From NCBI GenBank assembly GCA_004431415.1, contig QPMI01000533.1, positions 248,001-312,000 of the forward strand: a stretch of 64,000 bases of DNA. The letters are read 5' to 3'. This document shows, piece by piece, positions 11,009-21,299 of this stretch; the stretch's first letter is position 1; every line of letters starts with the position of its first letter. The position numbers and the translations under genes were made by a program. The notes beneath the pieces were generated by a model. That model searched no databases, was not told where the DNA came from, and was given only the letters and a program-made list of their open reading frames with translations. The DNA is from Cyanophora paradoxa (lineage: Eukaryota > Glaucocystophyceae > Cyanophorales > Cyanophoraceae).

Positions 11009-12104
11009 ATGCCGTATGTGTTCACCAAGAATCCCAACTGCGGGGATCCTAGCTTCGCGGGAATTTTCAACCAGAAGGTGGCCGTTTTCGAAGACCAGCT
11101 CAGCAATGAGTACGAGACGCGGTCAGCCGTCGCGGTGGGCGAGATGCGAATCGGCAACGAAATCGACGGGCTGGCCGAAAGCGCCATGGTCCGTAAGCGT
11201 GCATGCGCGCGCGACGTTTACATATATACGTATACCGCAGCTGCATGCGCAGTGCACGTATACGTACTTAAGCTTAGGCTTCGCCATGGCCAGCCCCCCG
11301 TGCATATATCAAAATTAACATTAGCGCCGCGTTCACGTATGCGTATGCGTACTTACGCTTAATTATACGCTTCGCCAGCCCCCCGGCCGCGTGCATATGC
11401 ATTAATATCGACGTCGACGCCGCGTGCATTTATCAACATTAACGCCGCGCGCGTGCATACGCGTACGTGCACGAGCAGGGGGAGTGCCTGATGTCCCTGT
11501 CGGACTACGTGGAGTGCGTCTGCCAAGGCGACGACCAGTCAAACACGTTCGTGGAGGCCTCGGACGTGGACGCGTGGCTGGACGCGCAGAAGAAGTGCGA
11601 GGACGAGTTCTACTACTACGACGAGTCGGACCCGGACGCGGAGCCGGCCATGTACGCGAAGTGCGCGGGCGACGACGCCCTGATCAGCGCCGCCGTGGCC
11701 CGGGCCGAGGCGGCCTACAACTCCGGGAGCTCCACGAGGCAGCTCGACGCTGAGGCGCAGGAGGCGGCCGAGAACGCCTTTGAGGACGACCTGGCCGTGC
11801 GCTAGCGCTTGCGCCCCCGGCCCGGCCCGCCCCCGCCCGCCCGCGACCGCGATCGCCCTTAATGCGTCCCTGATTTAATTTACTGCGTCTCTGATTTAAT
11901 TTAATTTCGATTTAATGCGCATGCGCATGCCTAGGACCCCCGCTCGTGCACTAGTACCGCGTCCGACGGTCACTGGTTTCGAAGTTCGTCTCATGATCAC
12001 TCACTTCGAATTTGTTCGGTGCGCAGGAGGAGGACTTTGCCGAGGCGTTCGCCGCCTCCGACGCCGAGCTTGCCGCCGCCGACCTCGCGATCGCCTATAG
12101 CTAG
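11009..12104 (+). CDS. Small acidic protein of unknown function, about three exons
   Basis: Not recognised. The start ATG at 11009 is in good context (CACCATGC) and opens MPYVFTKNPNCGDPSFAG. The first exon runs to about 11190 (..NEIDGLAESAM); the second begins near 11470 (..QGECLMSLSDYVECVCQGDDQ) after an intron rich in alternating purine-pyrimidine; the third is about 12027-12104 after a GTGCG..CAG intron, and joins DDLA to EEDFAEAFAASDAEL before the stop. The product is strongly acidic (Asp/Glu) with several Cys (ECLM..YVECVCQ..KKCED..AKCAG) and no membrane helix. Downstream of the ABCG gene on the same strand. Function unknown. Confidence 0.55.
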
Positions 12105-13534
12105 AGCCGCCGCGCCCCGGCCCTAGGCCTCCGAGCTCGAGCGCGGACCCCGCCTCTGCCCGGCCCGCGGCCGGGACCGCGTCACGTCAAATGGGGCCCG
12201 GGCCTGCAGCTGCAGTTATAATCACCGGTACCCCCACCTGCAGCTTTAATTTGTGCGCTGAACTCGGAATTCAAAAGATGTACAGACAGTGCGGCATGCG
12301 CATCGAGATGCCTGGGGAGGAGCTCGAGTGGGGGCGGGGCGGGGGCGGGGGTACCGGTGCACGTGGGGGTTGGGTGAAGGGGGTGGCTGGGTAGGAGGGC
12401 GTCGGGAGGAGAAAGGGAGAGGCGGGGAGCGGGGGGGGGGGGGGGGGGGGGGGGCGGAAAGGGGGGTTGGAGGGTTCGAGGGGGGGCGGGGGGGTCGACG
12501 GGGGCCGTGAGGCCCAGCGAGCGCTGCAGGCACTGCTCGCGGGGAGTGCACGGGAATTACCGTCTCTATACACCGGCCTACGTGTAGAGTCACGGCGCGA
12601 CTCTGGGCTCTAGATCTGCAGCTGGTGCATTAATATTATTCGCCGAAGCTGGGGGCAATTGCAAGAGCCTCGGAGGCTGGATCCCCGGCCCGCGGCCGGA
12701 GTACTAGTCGACGTCGGTTCAGTAGTAGTGCATTCTCAGCGGCGCTGCTCCTAGGCCTCCTGAGTTCGAGCTCGAAGGCCAGTACTAGTGGCTGAGAGCC
12801 GAGACACTTGACTACGCGTACGCGTCCGACGGTCAACGTTAGTCCGACGCGTACGGTTTTCTCGCAGCGGCTGCGCATACACTGCGCATGCGCAAACAGC
12901 TTCGATTCGATTCCCAGGCAGGTATACGTATACGTACTACGGTAGCTCGGCCGCGGAGCTCCCGGGCCGTCCCGCGCATGCCGCAGTGCAGCTGCAGTCA
13001 TGATCAGCGGCGACTCAGCGCTGCCCATGATATCGATCCAGGATCCGGTCCGGATCCGGGCCGGGGCATCTAGATCTGCGATTGCGAGGCCCGCATGCGC
13101 GCGGCTGCACTGTTCGCCTACGCATGCAGCTCGGCCTCTGCTAGGCTCAATCTCACGCCGGGGCGCCTGCGTCGAGCTGGCATGGCCGCAAACTGGACAG
13201 CGATTCGAGCGCGTACCCCTACCGGTGGCGGCGAAGTTGGCGCGAGCGCAAATCGACCGCGGCCATCGCAACGAGCAGCGCCGCGACGAAGGTTAAGTGC
13301 GCTGGAACGGCCATCGGAGCCCCGCACCGACGCCGCTGTTGAAACTATTCGACGCGACCCGCGCCTCGTTCGGCGGCTTGTGGCGGACCGTCCGACCTCG
13401 GACGACGCTTCGACATTTGCCGGTACGCGCGCCGCACGCGGGGCGGAGAGAGGCGCAACAGAACATGGGCCCGCGCAGTGGCAGGGGGCGCTTGGCCAAC
13501 CGGAGCGGCTTGAGGCGAGGTATCAGCAGCGGAG
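12105..13534. other. Intergenic, G-tract and palindrome-rich
   Basis: No supported gene. Contains a G-rich block around 12320-12510 with an uninterrupted G run near 12430-12455, and many restriction-site-like palindromes. The Pro/Arg/Gly-rich ORFs on both strands here are products of that composition. Confidence 0.55.
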
Positions 13535-16397
13535 ATGGCGGGGGGCGGCGTACTCGCTCGCCTGCGCGGAGCGGCCTTCGTGCTCCACCTGTGGATCGCC
13601 TCGCTCCTCGGATCAATTCTCGTCCTCTTCCCTGCGTGCATAGTGCTGTGGCCCATCAGCAAGACGCTCTACAGGCGCTGGGCACGCATCTGGGCGCGCG
13701 CCTGGTTCGCGCTCGTGGCGTGGCACCTCGAAGTGGTCAACGGCGTCGCCGTTCGGGTCACTGGCGACGAGATCCCGCACAGGGAGAGCGCGCTCGTCAT
13801 TCTGAACCACCCGTCCGAGTGCGACTGGTTCTTCAGGTGCGCGCTGAGCTTCGCGCCGCCCGCCGCCCGCCGCCCGCGCCCGTCTGACTTGCTCTACTTC
13901 CTCTGCTTCCTCTGCGTCCTCTGCCGGCAGTTGGTCGCTGGCCCTTCGCTTTGGTGACCTCGCGTCCGTCAAGATCATGTTGGTACCCCCCGGCCCCGCT
14001 GCCCCGCCGCCCCGCCACCCCATGCCCCGCTCAACATCTGATCCGGCTCGCAGAAGGTCCGCCCGGCCCGGGCGCATCACGCCTCGCGCCGCGCCGCGCC
14101 CCGCTCGCCCGCCCTTGCCGCTCACTCGCGTCTGATAGAGGACCCTGGTCGCCGTCCCCGGCTTCGGCTGGGGCATGCTGGGTACGGCTTTCCGCCCGCC
14201 CCCTTTGTACCCCTCTCTGCCAGGCTGACTCGTTCGCAGGCTTCGAGTACCTCTTTGTTGAGAGGCGCTGGCACGGCGACAAGGTACCCCCGCCCCCAAA
14301 CGCTCGAATCTCGTACCCCCGCCGACGCCCCCCCCCTCCCCCCCCTTTTCCCAGGAGCGCATCCGGAAGACCCTCGGGGGCCTCTGCAGGCCGCGCGCAC
14401 TACCCCTCTTCCTCGTCGTCTTCCCGGGTACCCCCTTCCTCCCCTACCCCTACCTACCCCTACGCCCCCCCCCCGCACAACCCGATACCCCCCTTCCCCT
14501 CCCCCCCCCCCGGCAGAGGGGACCGACTGGAAGCAGCACAAGCTGGAGAAGTGCCACGCGTACGCAAAGGTGCGCCAGACACTGCTAGGCCCTCTAGGCC
14601 TTGCCTCCTCCTCTACTCCCCCGGCGCCCGCCCGGGGGCCCCCGCTCCTCCGTCCCTCCAGAAGGCTAATTGGCGCTCTAGCTTTTCGCGCTCCTCCCCC
14701 TCCCTCTTTTCCTTCCGCGCGCTCGGCCCCCCGGGCCCCCAACCAACTGCTGACGCCTCCGACGACGGCGCAGGAGCACCCCGAGGAGATGCTGCCCGTC
14801 ACGCGGTGCGCCCCGCCGCTGCCCCGCCCCCGCCCCCACCCCCTCATAGGAGCAGTTCCCGCGCTCTAGGGATCCCCGCATCGAGAGCCCTCTAGAATCT
14901 GGCGCCCTCTGTCTAGGCCATCGCCCTCCATCTTACGATCCCGCCCGCCCCTCCTCCGCCCGCTCCCCCCCGCAGGCACGTGCCTCTGCCGCGGCCGCGC
15001 ATCGAGAGCCCTCTAGAATCTAGCGCCTTTCCTCGCTCACTCGAGCTCGGAGCGATCGATCGCCCTCCTCTTACGGGCCCGCCGCGCAGGCACGTGCTGC
15101 TGCCGCGCCCCCGGGGCTTCGCGGAGACGCTGGCGGTGCTGCGGCGCGCCGGCGCCCTCGCCGCCGTCTACGACTGCACCGTCCGCCCCCCGCCCCCTCC
15201 TTCGCTTTTTCCAAGTTCTTTAGTTGCGATCCTTAAAAATTCTTTAAGGCGCGCCGGCGCCCTCGCCGCCGTCTATGACTGTACGGTTCTTCGAGTTCTT
15301 TAATGTAGCTGCTTAGAGCTTTAAGTTCTTTAGCTGCTTAGAGCCGCCGTCTACGACTGCAACGTCCGCCCTCCGCCCCCTCTTGGGCTCTAGAGCTTTC
15401 TAAAGCCTCCTCCTTCGTGTCTGCGAGCTGTTCAGAGGGCTGGATGATAGGTAGAAGGCGAGGGAGATTCTGGAGGGGCTCACATCCCCCCCCCCCCCCC
15501 CCCCCCGCCCCCCCCCCCCCCCCCTCCCCTCCTCCCCCCCCTCCCCGGCACGCCTCGTCTGCTTCCCACTTCTCCCCCACCCCCCGGCTCCCCGCGTTTG
15601 TGCCCCGGCCTCCTAAAGACCCTCTCCCCTTCCCATCTCCCCTCCCTCTGCCGTTCCCCCTCTGTCCCTCATACCCCCCCCCTCCCTCTGACCCTTCCTC
15701 CGCCTCAGGTGGCGTACGGCCCGCGGGGCGCCCCCGTGCCCTCCCCGCTGGCCTTCGCCGCCGGTCGCTTCCCCTCCGAGATCCACTTGCACGTTCAGGT
15801 GAGCTCTGATCTGATCTGATGTCGGAGTCGGATACAAATCGGATTAGATCCGCTTCGTCCGGACTCATACGAGATCAAGGGCGCCGCGCCGCGCCACGCC
15901 GCCCGATCTGCGCCGCCCTTCTCATGTGAGTCTGACCTCCGCGCGCGCAGCGCTTCCCGATCGACTCCGTACCCGACGGCGAGGCCGCGGTCAAGGTCCG
16001 CCGCTCAGACTCATATGAGGCGCGAAATCCGAGTCGATTTCGATCTCATATGACTCAGGACTGGCTCATGGCCCGCTTCGCGGAGAAGGACCGGCTACTG
16101 GAGGGGTACCACTCCTCGGGACGCTTCCCGGGCCCCGTACCCTCCTCTGCGCGGGCGCCCTCGCGGGCCCTCCTGACCCTCAATGCGGCCGTGTGGACGG
16201 CGGTGCTGGCGGCCGCGGCGCGGGCGCTGTTCGCCGGGGGACCGTTCGCCCTGTTCTGCGGGGCCGGCGCGCTCTACTTCTCGCTCCTCACGTGGCGGAC
16301 GGGGTGGCGGGCCGCGGGGCCCCACAACGGCAACAGCAACCACGCCTCGGCGTCGCCGGCCCCCTCGGGATCGGAGTCGGATGCGAAGCGCGAGTGA
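13535..16397 (+). CDS. LPLAT-family acyltransferase (AGPAT3-5/lysocardiolipin acyltransferase type), multi-exon
   Basis: Membrane-bound glycerolipid acyltransferase that would transfer an acyl chain from acyl-CoA to a lysophospholipid. Exon 1 (from 13535) has an N-terminal hydrophobic helix (FVLHLWIASLLGSILVLF) and catalytic motif I NHPSECDW (NHx4D). Later exons supply LALRFGDLASVKIM, the PGFGWGML block (~14160), FEYLFVERRW, motif III as EGTD (usual EGTR) at ~14515, a WKQHKLEKCHAYAK exon, HVLLPRPRGFAETLAVLRR (~15090), VAYGPRGAP (~15710) and a C-terminal pair of membrane helices before the stop at 16397. Order and spacing fit AGPAT3/4/5 and LCLAT1. The Asp in EGTD is unusual and may affect substrate-phosphate binding. 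Introns are C-rich; several start GTACCCC. Exact substrate unknown. Confidence 0.85.
14975..15380. repeat. Tandem duplication of exon/intron pieces within the acyltransferase gene
   Basis: An acceptor-exon start reading GCAGGCACGTGC occurs at ~14974 and ~15088, each followed by CTGCCGCG. A separate exon end coding RRAGALAAVYDC (GCGCGCCGGCGCCCTCGCCG...) occurs at ~15140-15180 and again at ~15250-15290, with a third shorter copy (GCCGCCGTCTACGACTGCAA) at ~15344. Only one copy of each is needed for the protein, so the others are decoy or alternative exon edges. Confidence 0.75.
15487..15545. repeat. Poly-C tract in intron
   Basis: Long interrupted C homopolymer in the intron before the VAYGPRGAP exon; in reverse it is a G-tract able to form quadruplexes. 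Confidence 0.85.
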
Positions 16398-17591
16398 CCG
16401 GGCGCGGCCCGGCCGCGCCGGCACTGGCGCCGCGCCCCGGCCCAGCGCTCTGCGAACTATCCTACTACTAGGGGGCGCGGCCAGCTGCAGTAATTTCGAT
16501 GTGCGTGCACGCGCCTCAGGACGCAAATCTATAATTAGGCGCCGCTCGAGCTTTTGCGCCCATCTCTAGATCTTTCTATACTCTCTGTACTTTCTCTACT
16601 CTCTCCACTTAATAGCGGTAGGCCGACTGTCTAATCGATTACTCTCCTAGCCTAGTTCTTATCTTCGTGCCGTGCCTCTGGATCCGGGGGCCGGACGCGC
16701 GCGGGCGGCCCCGCCGTCAGGGGCGCGGGGCGGCGCCGGCGCCGGCCCCTAGAATATTAATGGCGCCCCGGTACCGGTGCTGCGGCTTGAGCCGAGCGAA
16801 GCCCAAAACCTCCTCGGCTATATATAGCTAGCGCTTGCTGCGGGTCGGCCCAGCTGCTTCTGCGGCCGGCGAGGGCCGGCGCCGCCGGCGCCGGGCGCGG
16901 CGACAAGGCCTAGGAGGGTGCAGTCGGCGGCGCCGGCGTCCGCGTCGCGATCGCATCCCTTGCCGCCCGCCAGCGCCGTCCGATCGCGACAGTCATCGAT
17001 ATCGGCGCCAGCTGCAGGCCGATCCGATGATCGGCCCGCAGCCCCCGGCCCGGCCGCTGGGGTCCGCCCCCCTCGCGAGCAGCAACTGCGGGCGGGCGGG
17101 CGCCGGGCGGCAGTGGGCCGCGGGGCGGCGCGGGAGGGCGGGGCGAGGGCGGCGGCGGCGGGCCCGGGGCATGTGGGGGCCGCGCGCGGGCCGAATAAAC
17201 GCAAGCATAAGCCGTGGCGGCTGATCATGATCATGAGCTCGAGCAGCAGCGCGATATATATACCCGTAGTCAGCGCTAGCTTTGGGGACCGCCGGCCCGG
17301 CCCGGCGTACGTACACCGGTACTCGCGCGGCTGTCTCGCCGGCGGAGTCGGGCCGCGCTGAAGTCCCGCCCGACGGGTACAGGCACCTCCAAATCCGGAA
17401 CCTTTTTTCCAGCGTGGCAGCGGGAGCCTGACGGCAACAGCCCCCGCCATGTGCGTGCTTCGCCTGCATACTAGTTCTCAGCTCCAGCTAGCTTGCGAGA
17501 GCGCTGCGGGCTTCAGCTACCGATAGCGCCACGCGGCCGGCCGGGCTGAGACAGAAGCGAGAATGGCTATGCGGGTCCTTACGCGTCTGCA
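16398..17591. other. Intergenic, no convincing coding exon
   Basis: GC-rich, with ORFs on both strands of Arg/Pro/Ala type and no motif. The missing first exon and promoter of the arrestin gene should lie here; I could not place a start that splices in frame to the exon at 17592. Confidence 0.45.
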
Positions 17592-20111
17592 GGGGCATAC
17601 TTGACGGCATCTTCGGCTCCGGAGCGGCCTTCACGGCATCCGGGCGCATCGGCATCGTGACGGACAAGCCGATCTACTTTGGCGGCGAGGTCATCAACGG
17701 CTTCTTGCACTGCGAGATTCGAGAGGTACGCGCGCCCGCACCCGCCCGCGCGGCCCGCCCGCCCGCGCCGCCTCGAGTCGGGTTCCGAGTCGGAGCCGCC
17801 GGCCGAGCAGCGCCGTCCCGTCGTCCCCGCCCCTCCCGCGCCTTGGCCTGACCGCGCCCGCGCCTCTTGCAGCCCACGAAAGCCAACAGCATCGCGCTGA
17901 AGGTCAAGGGCTTCGAAAAGGTGAGCCGCCTCCGCGAGCCGGCGCCGCGGCGCGCGCGCGCACCTCGCGCCGAGCGCCGCGCAGGCAGAGTGGACGGAGC
18001 AGCGGACTGTGTCTGACGGAAAGAGCTCTCACACAGTCACGGACCACTACGAGGGCAAGCACGAGTTCTTCAGGGTACCCCGCCCCCTCCCCCTCGCCAC
18101 CGCCGCGCGCGCTGTACCCCCGCCCCCGCCCACGCACGCGCCCGGGTACAGGTCAAGATCCCTATGGCGACGTACCAGGTCGAGATCGCGCCCGGCCAGT
18201 ACCAGTTCCCCTTCTCCTTCCCCCTCCCCCCGGACCTCCCCTCCAGGCACGCCGCGACACCCGTACCCCCCCCTCCCCCGCCTTACCCCCCGCAGCTTCC
18301 ACGAAGAGCGCGGGAGCTACAAGGCCCGCATCTGCTACAAGCTGAAGGCGCGCCCGGGCGCAGCCGTACCCCCCGCCCCGGTGCCGCCTAACCCGCTTCC
18401 CTGTACCCCGCAGGGCATTGTGGAGGTACCCGGTCTGCTCAAGCCGAACATCAAGAACACGGCGCAGGTGATCGTCCGCCAGGTGCGCGTACCCCCTTCC
18501 CTTCCAGCGGCCATTCGCGCGTACCCCCGCCCGGTCTGCCTAACCGGCCTGGCAGCGATTCGCGCAGCCGATCACGCAACAGAAGAAGCAGCTCGAGACC
18601 GAGCTCCGCGTCTGCTGCTGCATCGGCCGCGGCCGCGTCAAGGTCCGCGTACCCCCGCCCTGGTTCATTCTGTACCCCCTCAGCCAACCCGGTACCCCCG
18701 CAGGTGGAGACCTGGGTGGACAAGACGGCGTACACCCCCGGCGAGATTGCACAGATTTTCTCAAAGGTACCCCGCCCCATCCTCTACCCCCCCCTCCCCC
18801 CTCCCTCCCCCCCCCCCCCCGCTCCGGACCCAGCCCGCCCGCCAGATCGACAACATGAGCAAGGAGGACATGCGCGTGATCAACACGAAGCTAAAGCGTA
18901 CGCTAAAGCTGCGCAGCAACCACGGCCGCACGAAGTAGTGCGCGTAACCCCCCGGTTCCTCCACTTTGGAGCTGCTTCGTTTACCCCTCTCACCCCCGCC
19001 CCCCTTGCGCAGCGTGAACGACACTGTGGCGCAGCAGACGTTTGACGCCAAAGAGATACACGGCGGCCTCGTGCGCTGTACCCCCTCCCCCTTTCGTCCA
19101 CCCCCCCCGACCCCCCCCCCCCCTCCCCGCAGCTGGGTAAGGAGAAGACGCTCTCGCTGCAGCTCCCGGGGGCCCTTCAGGTGCCCCTACCCCCCTCTTC
19201 TTTCCCCCCGCACCCTTCCCCACTCACGCCCCGCCCCCCTCCCCCCGGCAGCCGTCGGTGAACGGGCGGCTGGTGGACTGTGACTACTTCATCGACGTCG
19301 AGCTCGACCCGGGTCCCCTCGCGAGCAACGTCCACTGTGCGCGTATACGTACCCCGCGAATGCGGCGCACCCCGGCCGCTAGGCGCCCTTCTGGCACCCC
19401 TCCTTTCTGATCGATTACGCCGCAGGCACGCTGCCGGTGGAGATTTACGCGCCGCAGCCGGTCACGTGGGGCACCTTCTGGGGGCCCGCCCCCGCCCCGC
19501 CCCCGATGCAGGCGCCGATGGCCGGGCAGCAGCAGCCGCAGGGGCCTCCGCTGGGCGCCCCGCCCCCCGTCGTCATGGCGGGCCAGTCCGCCGCCTACGG
19601 CCCGCCCCCGCCCCAGGCCGCCCCGGGCTACGCGCAGCCGCCGTACCCCCAGCAGCAGCCGTACCCACAGCAGCAGCAGCAACAACAACCTTACCCCCAG
19701 CAGCAACCGTACCCCCAGCAGCAGCTTCCCCAGCAGGCGTACGCACAGCAGCAGCCGTATCCCCAGCAGCAGTACGCTCAGCAACCGTACCCGCAGCAGC
19801 CACCACCTCAGCAGCCGTACCCCCAGCAGCAGCCGTACCCCCAGCAGCAGCCGTACCCCCAGCAGCCGTATCCTCAGCAGCCGGGGTACGCTCAGCCTCC
19901 GTACCCTCAGCAGCCTCCCCCCCAGCAGCCCGGGTACGTCCAGCAGCCTCCCCCCCAGCAGCCGGGGTACACCCAGCAGCCGTACCCTCAGCAGCCTGGG
20001 TACGCCTACCCGCAGGCGTCGGCCCCGCCGGCGCCCACGGCCGGCCAGCCCCCTTCCGCTACCGACGGGGCGCCACCGGCCCAGGCGCCCCTCCCCGGCA
20101 CTGTACAGTAG
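17592..20111 (+). CDS. Arrestin-fold protein with long PYPQQ-repeat C-terminal tail, multi-exon (5' end not placed)
   Basis: Cytoplasmic adaptor of the arrestin/VPS26-like fold. After the acceptor at 17591 the exon reads [37 protein letters not shown] (arrestin_N: P-I-Y-x-x-G-E-x-I-x-G). The next exons give [10 protein letters not shown], a His/Lys-rich loop, the [20 protein letters not shown] block (typical y-x-FPFSF-LP-lPSSF), then the arrestin_C half: [46 protein letters not shown] and [15 protein letters not shown]. The last exon (from ~19432) turns into ~150 residues of PYPQQQ/PPPQQ repeats with Gly-Tyr. The tail is low-complexity and probably disordered, suited to scaffolding or condensate formation; I see no PPxY ubiquitin-ligase motif. 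Introns are short and C-rich, several with GTACCCC donors. Confidence 0.82.
19625..20030. repeat. Coding tandem repeat: CCCCAGCAG/TAC units (PYPQQ tail)
   Basis: Imperfect tandem array of codons CCG-TAC-CCC-CAG-CAG encoding the Pro-Tyr-Gln tail of the arrestin-like protein; likely length-polymorphic between strains. Confidence 0.85.
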
Positions 20112-21299
20112 TCCCTTTTCCCTCGGGCTCGGCACAGCGGGCCGGCCCGTGTGTTTCCTAGGGCCTCAGCTGCTAGTACTCGATATAATGTAGTTCAACA
20201 GTTGAAATAAATAGTAACGATCAATATTGATATTGTGCTGGAGTCGCTCGTAAGGAGTAGTTTCCGAAGTTCCGAGTAACTTAGTAGTAAGAAGGAGGAG
20301 TATTCGTGTACGTATACCTGGCCCTGTAGTCTAGTGGCGCCAGACTCTGAGATGATCATGACTGCTTGTATCTAATTGATCAAGACCTGTTGATAACTAT
20401 TTCAATAAGCTCTCTAACGAGTGCCAACTTGGCAACTAGTGCCAATAAGCATCGACCTAGATATCGGAGCCGGCGCCGCGATAAGCAGCGCTCGACGCGT
20501 CAAAGCCATCGCGCCCGGGTGTTGCAGACGCGATGCCTAGGCCTGCAGCTAGCGCAGCGAATCCCCTGCGCAGCGAGGTCGAGCGGCTGGGCGAGGCGGA
20601 CAGGGCCGCCAGCGTCAGCGGGCCGCCGCCTGGAGAGTGCGGCCGCGGCCCCGGCCCGCGGACGCGGAGCGACACGTTGCGCGAGGCGGGAAGGCTGGCC
20701 GGCCCGAGGCCGCCGTCCGGGTGTGGGGACGCGTCAAGCGACGGGGCGCGCTCGAGCTCGAGGGCGCCGGCGGCAGAGCGCGACGCGGGGCGCCGGTCGC
20801 TATCCGGGCGCGACGGGACACGGGGCAGGCGTGGCGCGGCCGCGGCCAGCCGGACCGACTTCCGCCCGACAGCCAGGAGGCCGCCCCTGCAAGCAAGCGG
20901 CGTGAGGCCTGGCGCGGCGCGCGTGCCGCTGCCTCGCTCACGGACCCAGCGGCCGCCTCGCTTGCGAGGGACGGCATGAGGAACTGCTCCCGCCGGCGCC
21001 CGTCGGCGTCGTCGCCCATGGCCAGCGGCCCCCCCGTCTCGAGCTCGTCGGCTTCGGCGCCCGGCAGCAGCCTGAGGCCGGCAGATATAAATATAAGAAG
21101 CTCAATTGCAAGCTTAAAGATCGCCAGATCTATATTAGCGATCTCGATATTATCGAATGTAAGAGCGCTGGCAATCTTAAAGCTTCCCGCGATATTTACC
21201 TAGGCCTAGGGGCCCGGAGGGCCTACGGACCTATAGCTAGGGGCCCTACGGGGACGATAGAAATATAAATACCTGTCCAGGTGCCTCGAATCCGCCGCG
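20112..21299. other. Intergenic / possible 3' exons of the minus-strand cyclase gene
   Basis: 20112-20500 is AT-richer spacer after the arrestin stop. 20500-21060 is GC-rich and open on the minus strand, with a product rich in Ala, Arg and Ser; it could be a disordered C-terminal exon of the minus-strand gene upstream of it, but no motif supports that. Confidence 0.35.

Noticed and set aside
12246-12593. Long Pro-rich minus-strand ORF
   Set aside because: Direct product of the G-rich tract on the plus strand; no motif, and Pro/Arg-rich in all frames.
15338-15868. Gly/Arg-rich minus-strand ORF of 176 codons
   Set aside because: Mirror of the poly-C intron of the acyltransferase gene.
20435-21060. 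Arg/Ala-rich plus-strand ORFs as a gene downstream of arrestin
   Set aside because: All frames are open because of high GC and none has a motif or splice-supported structure.
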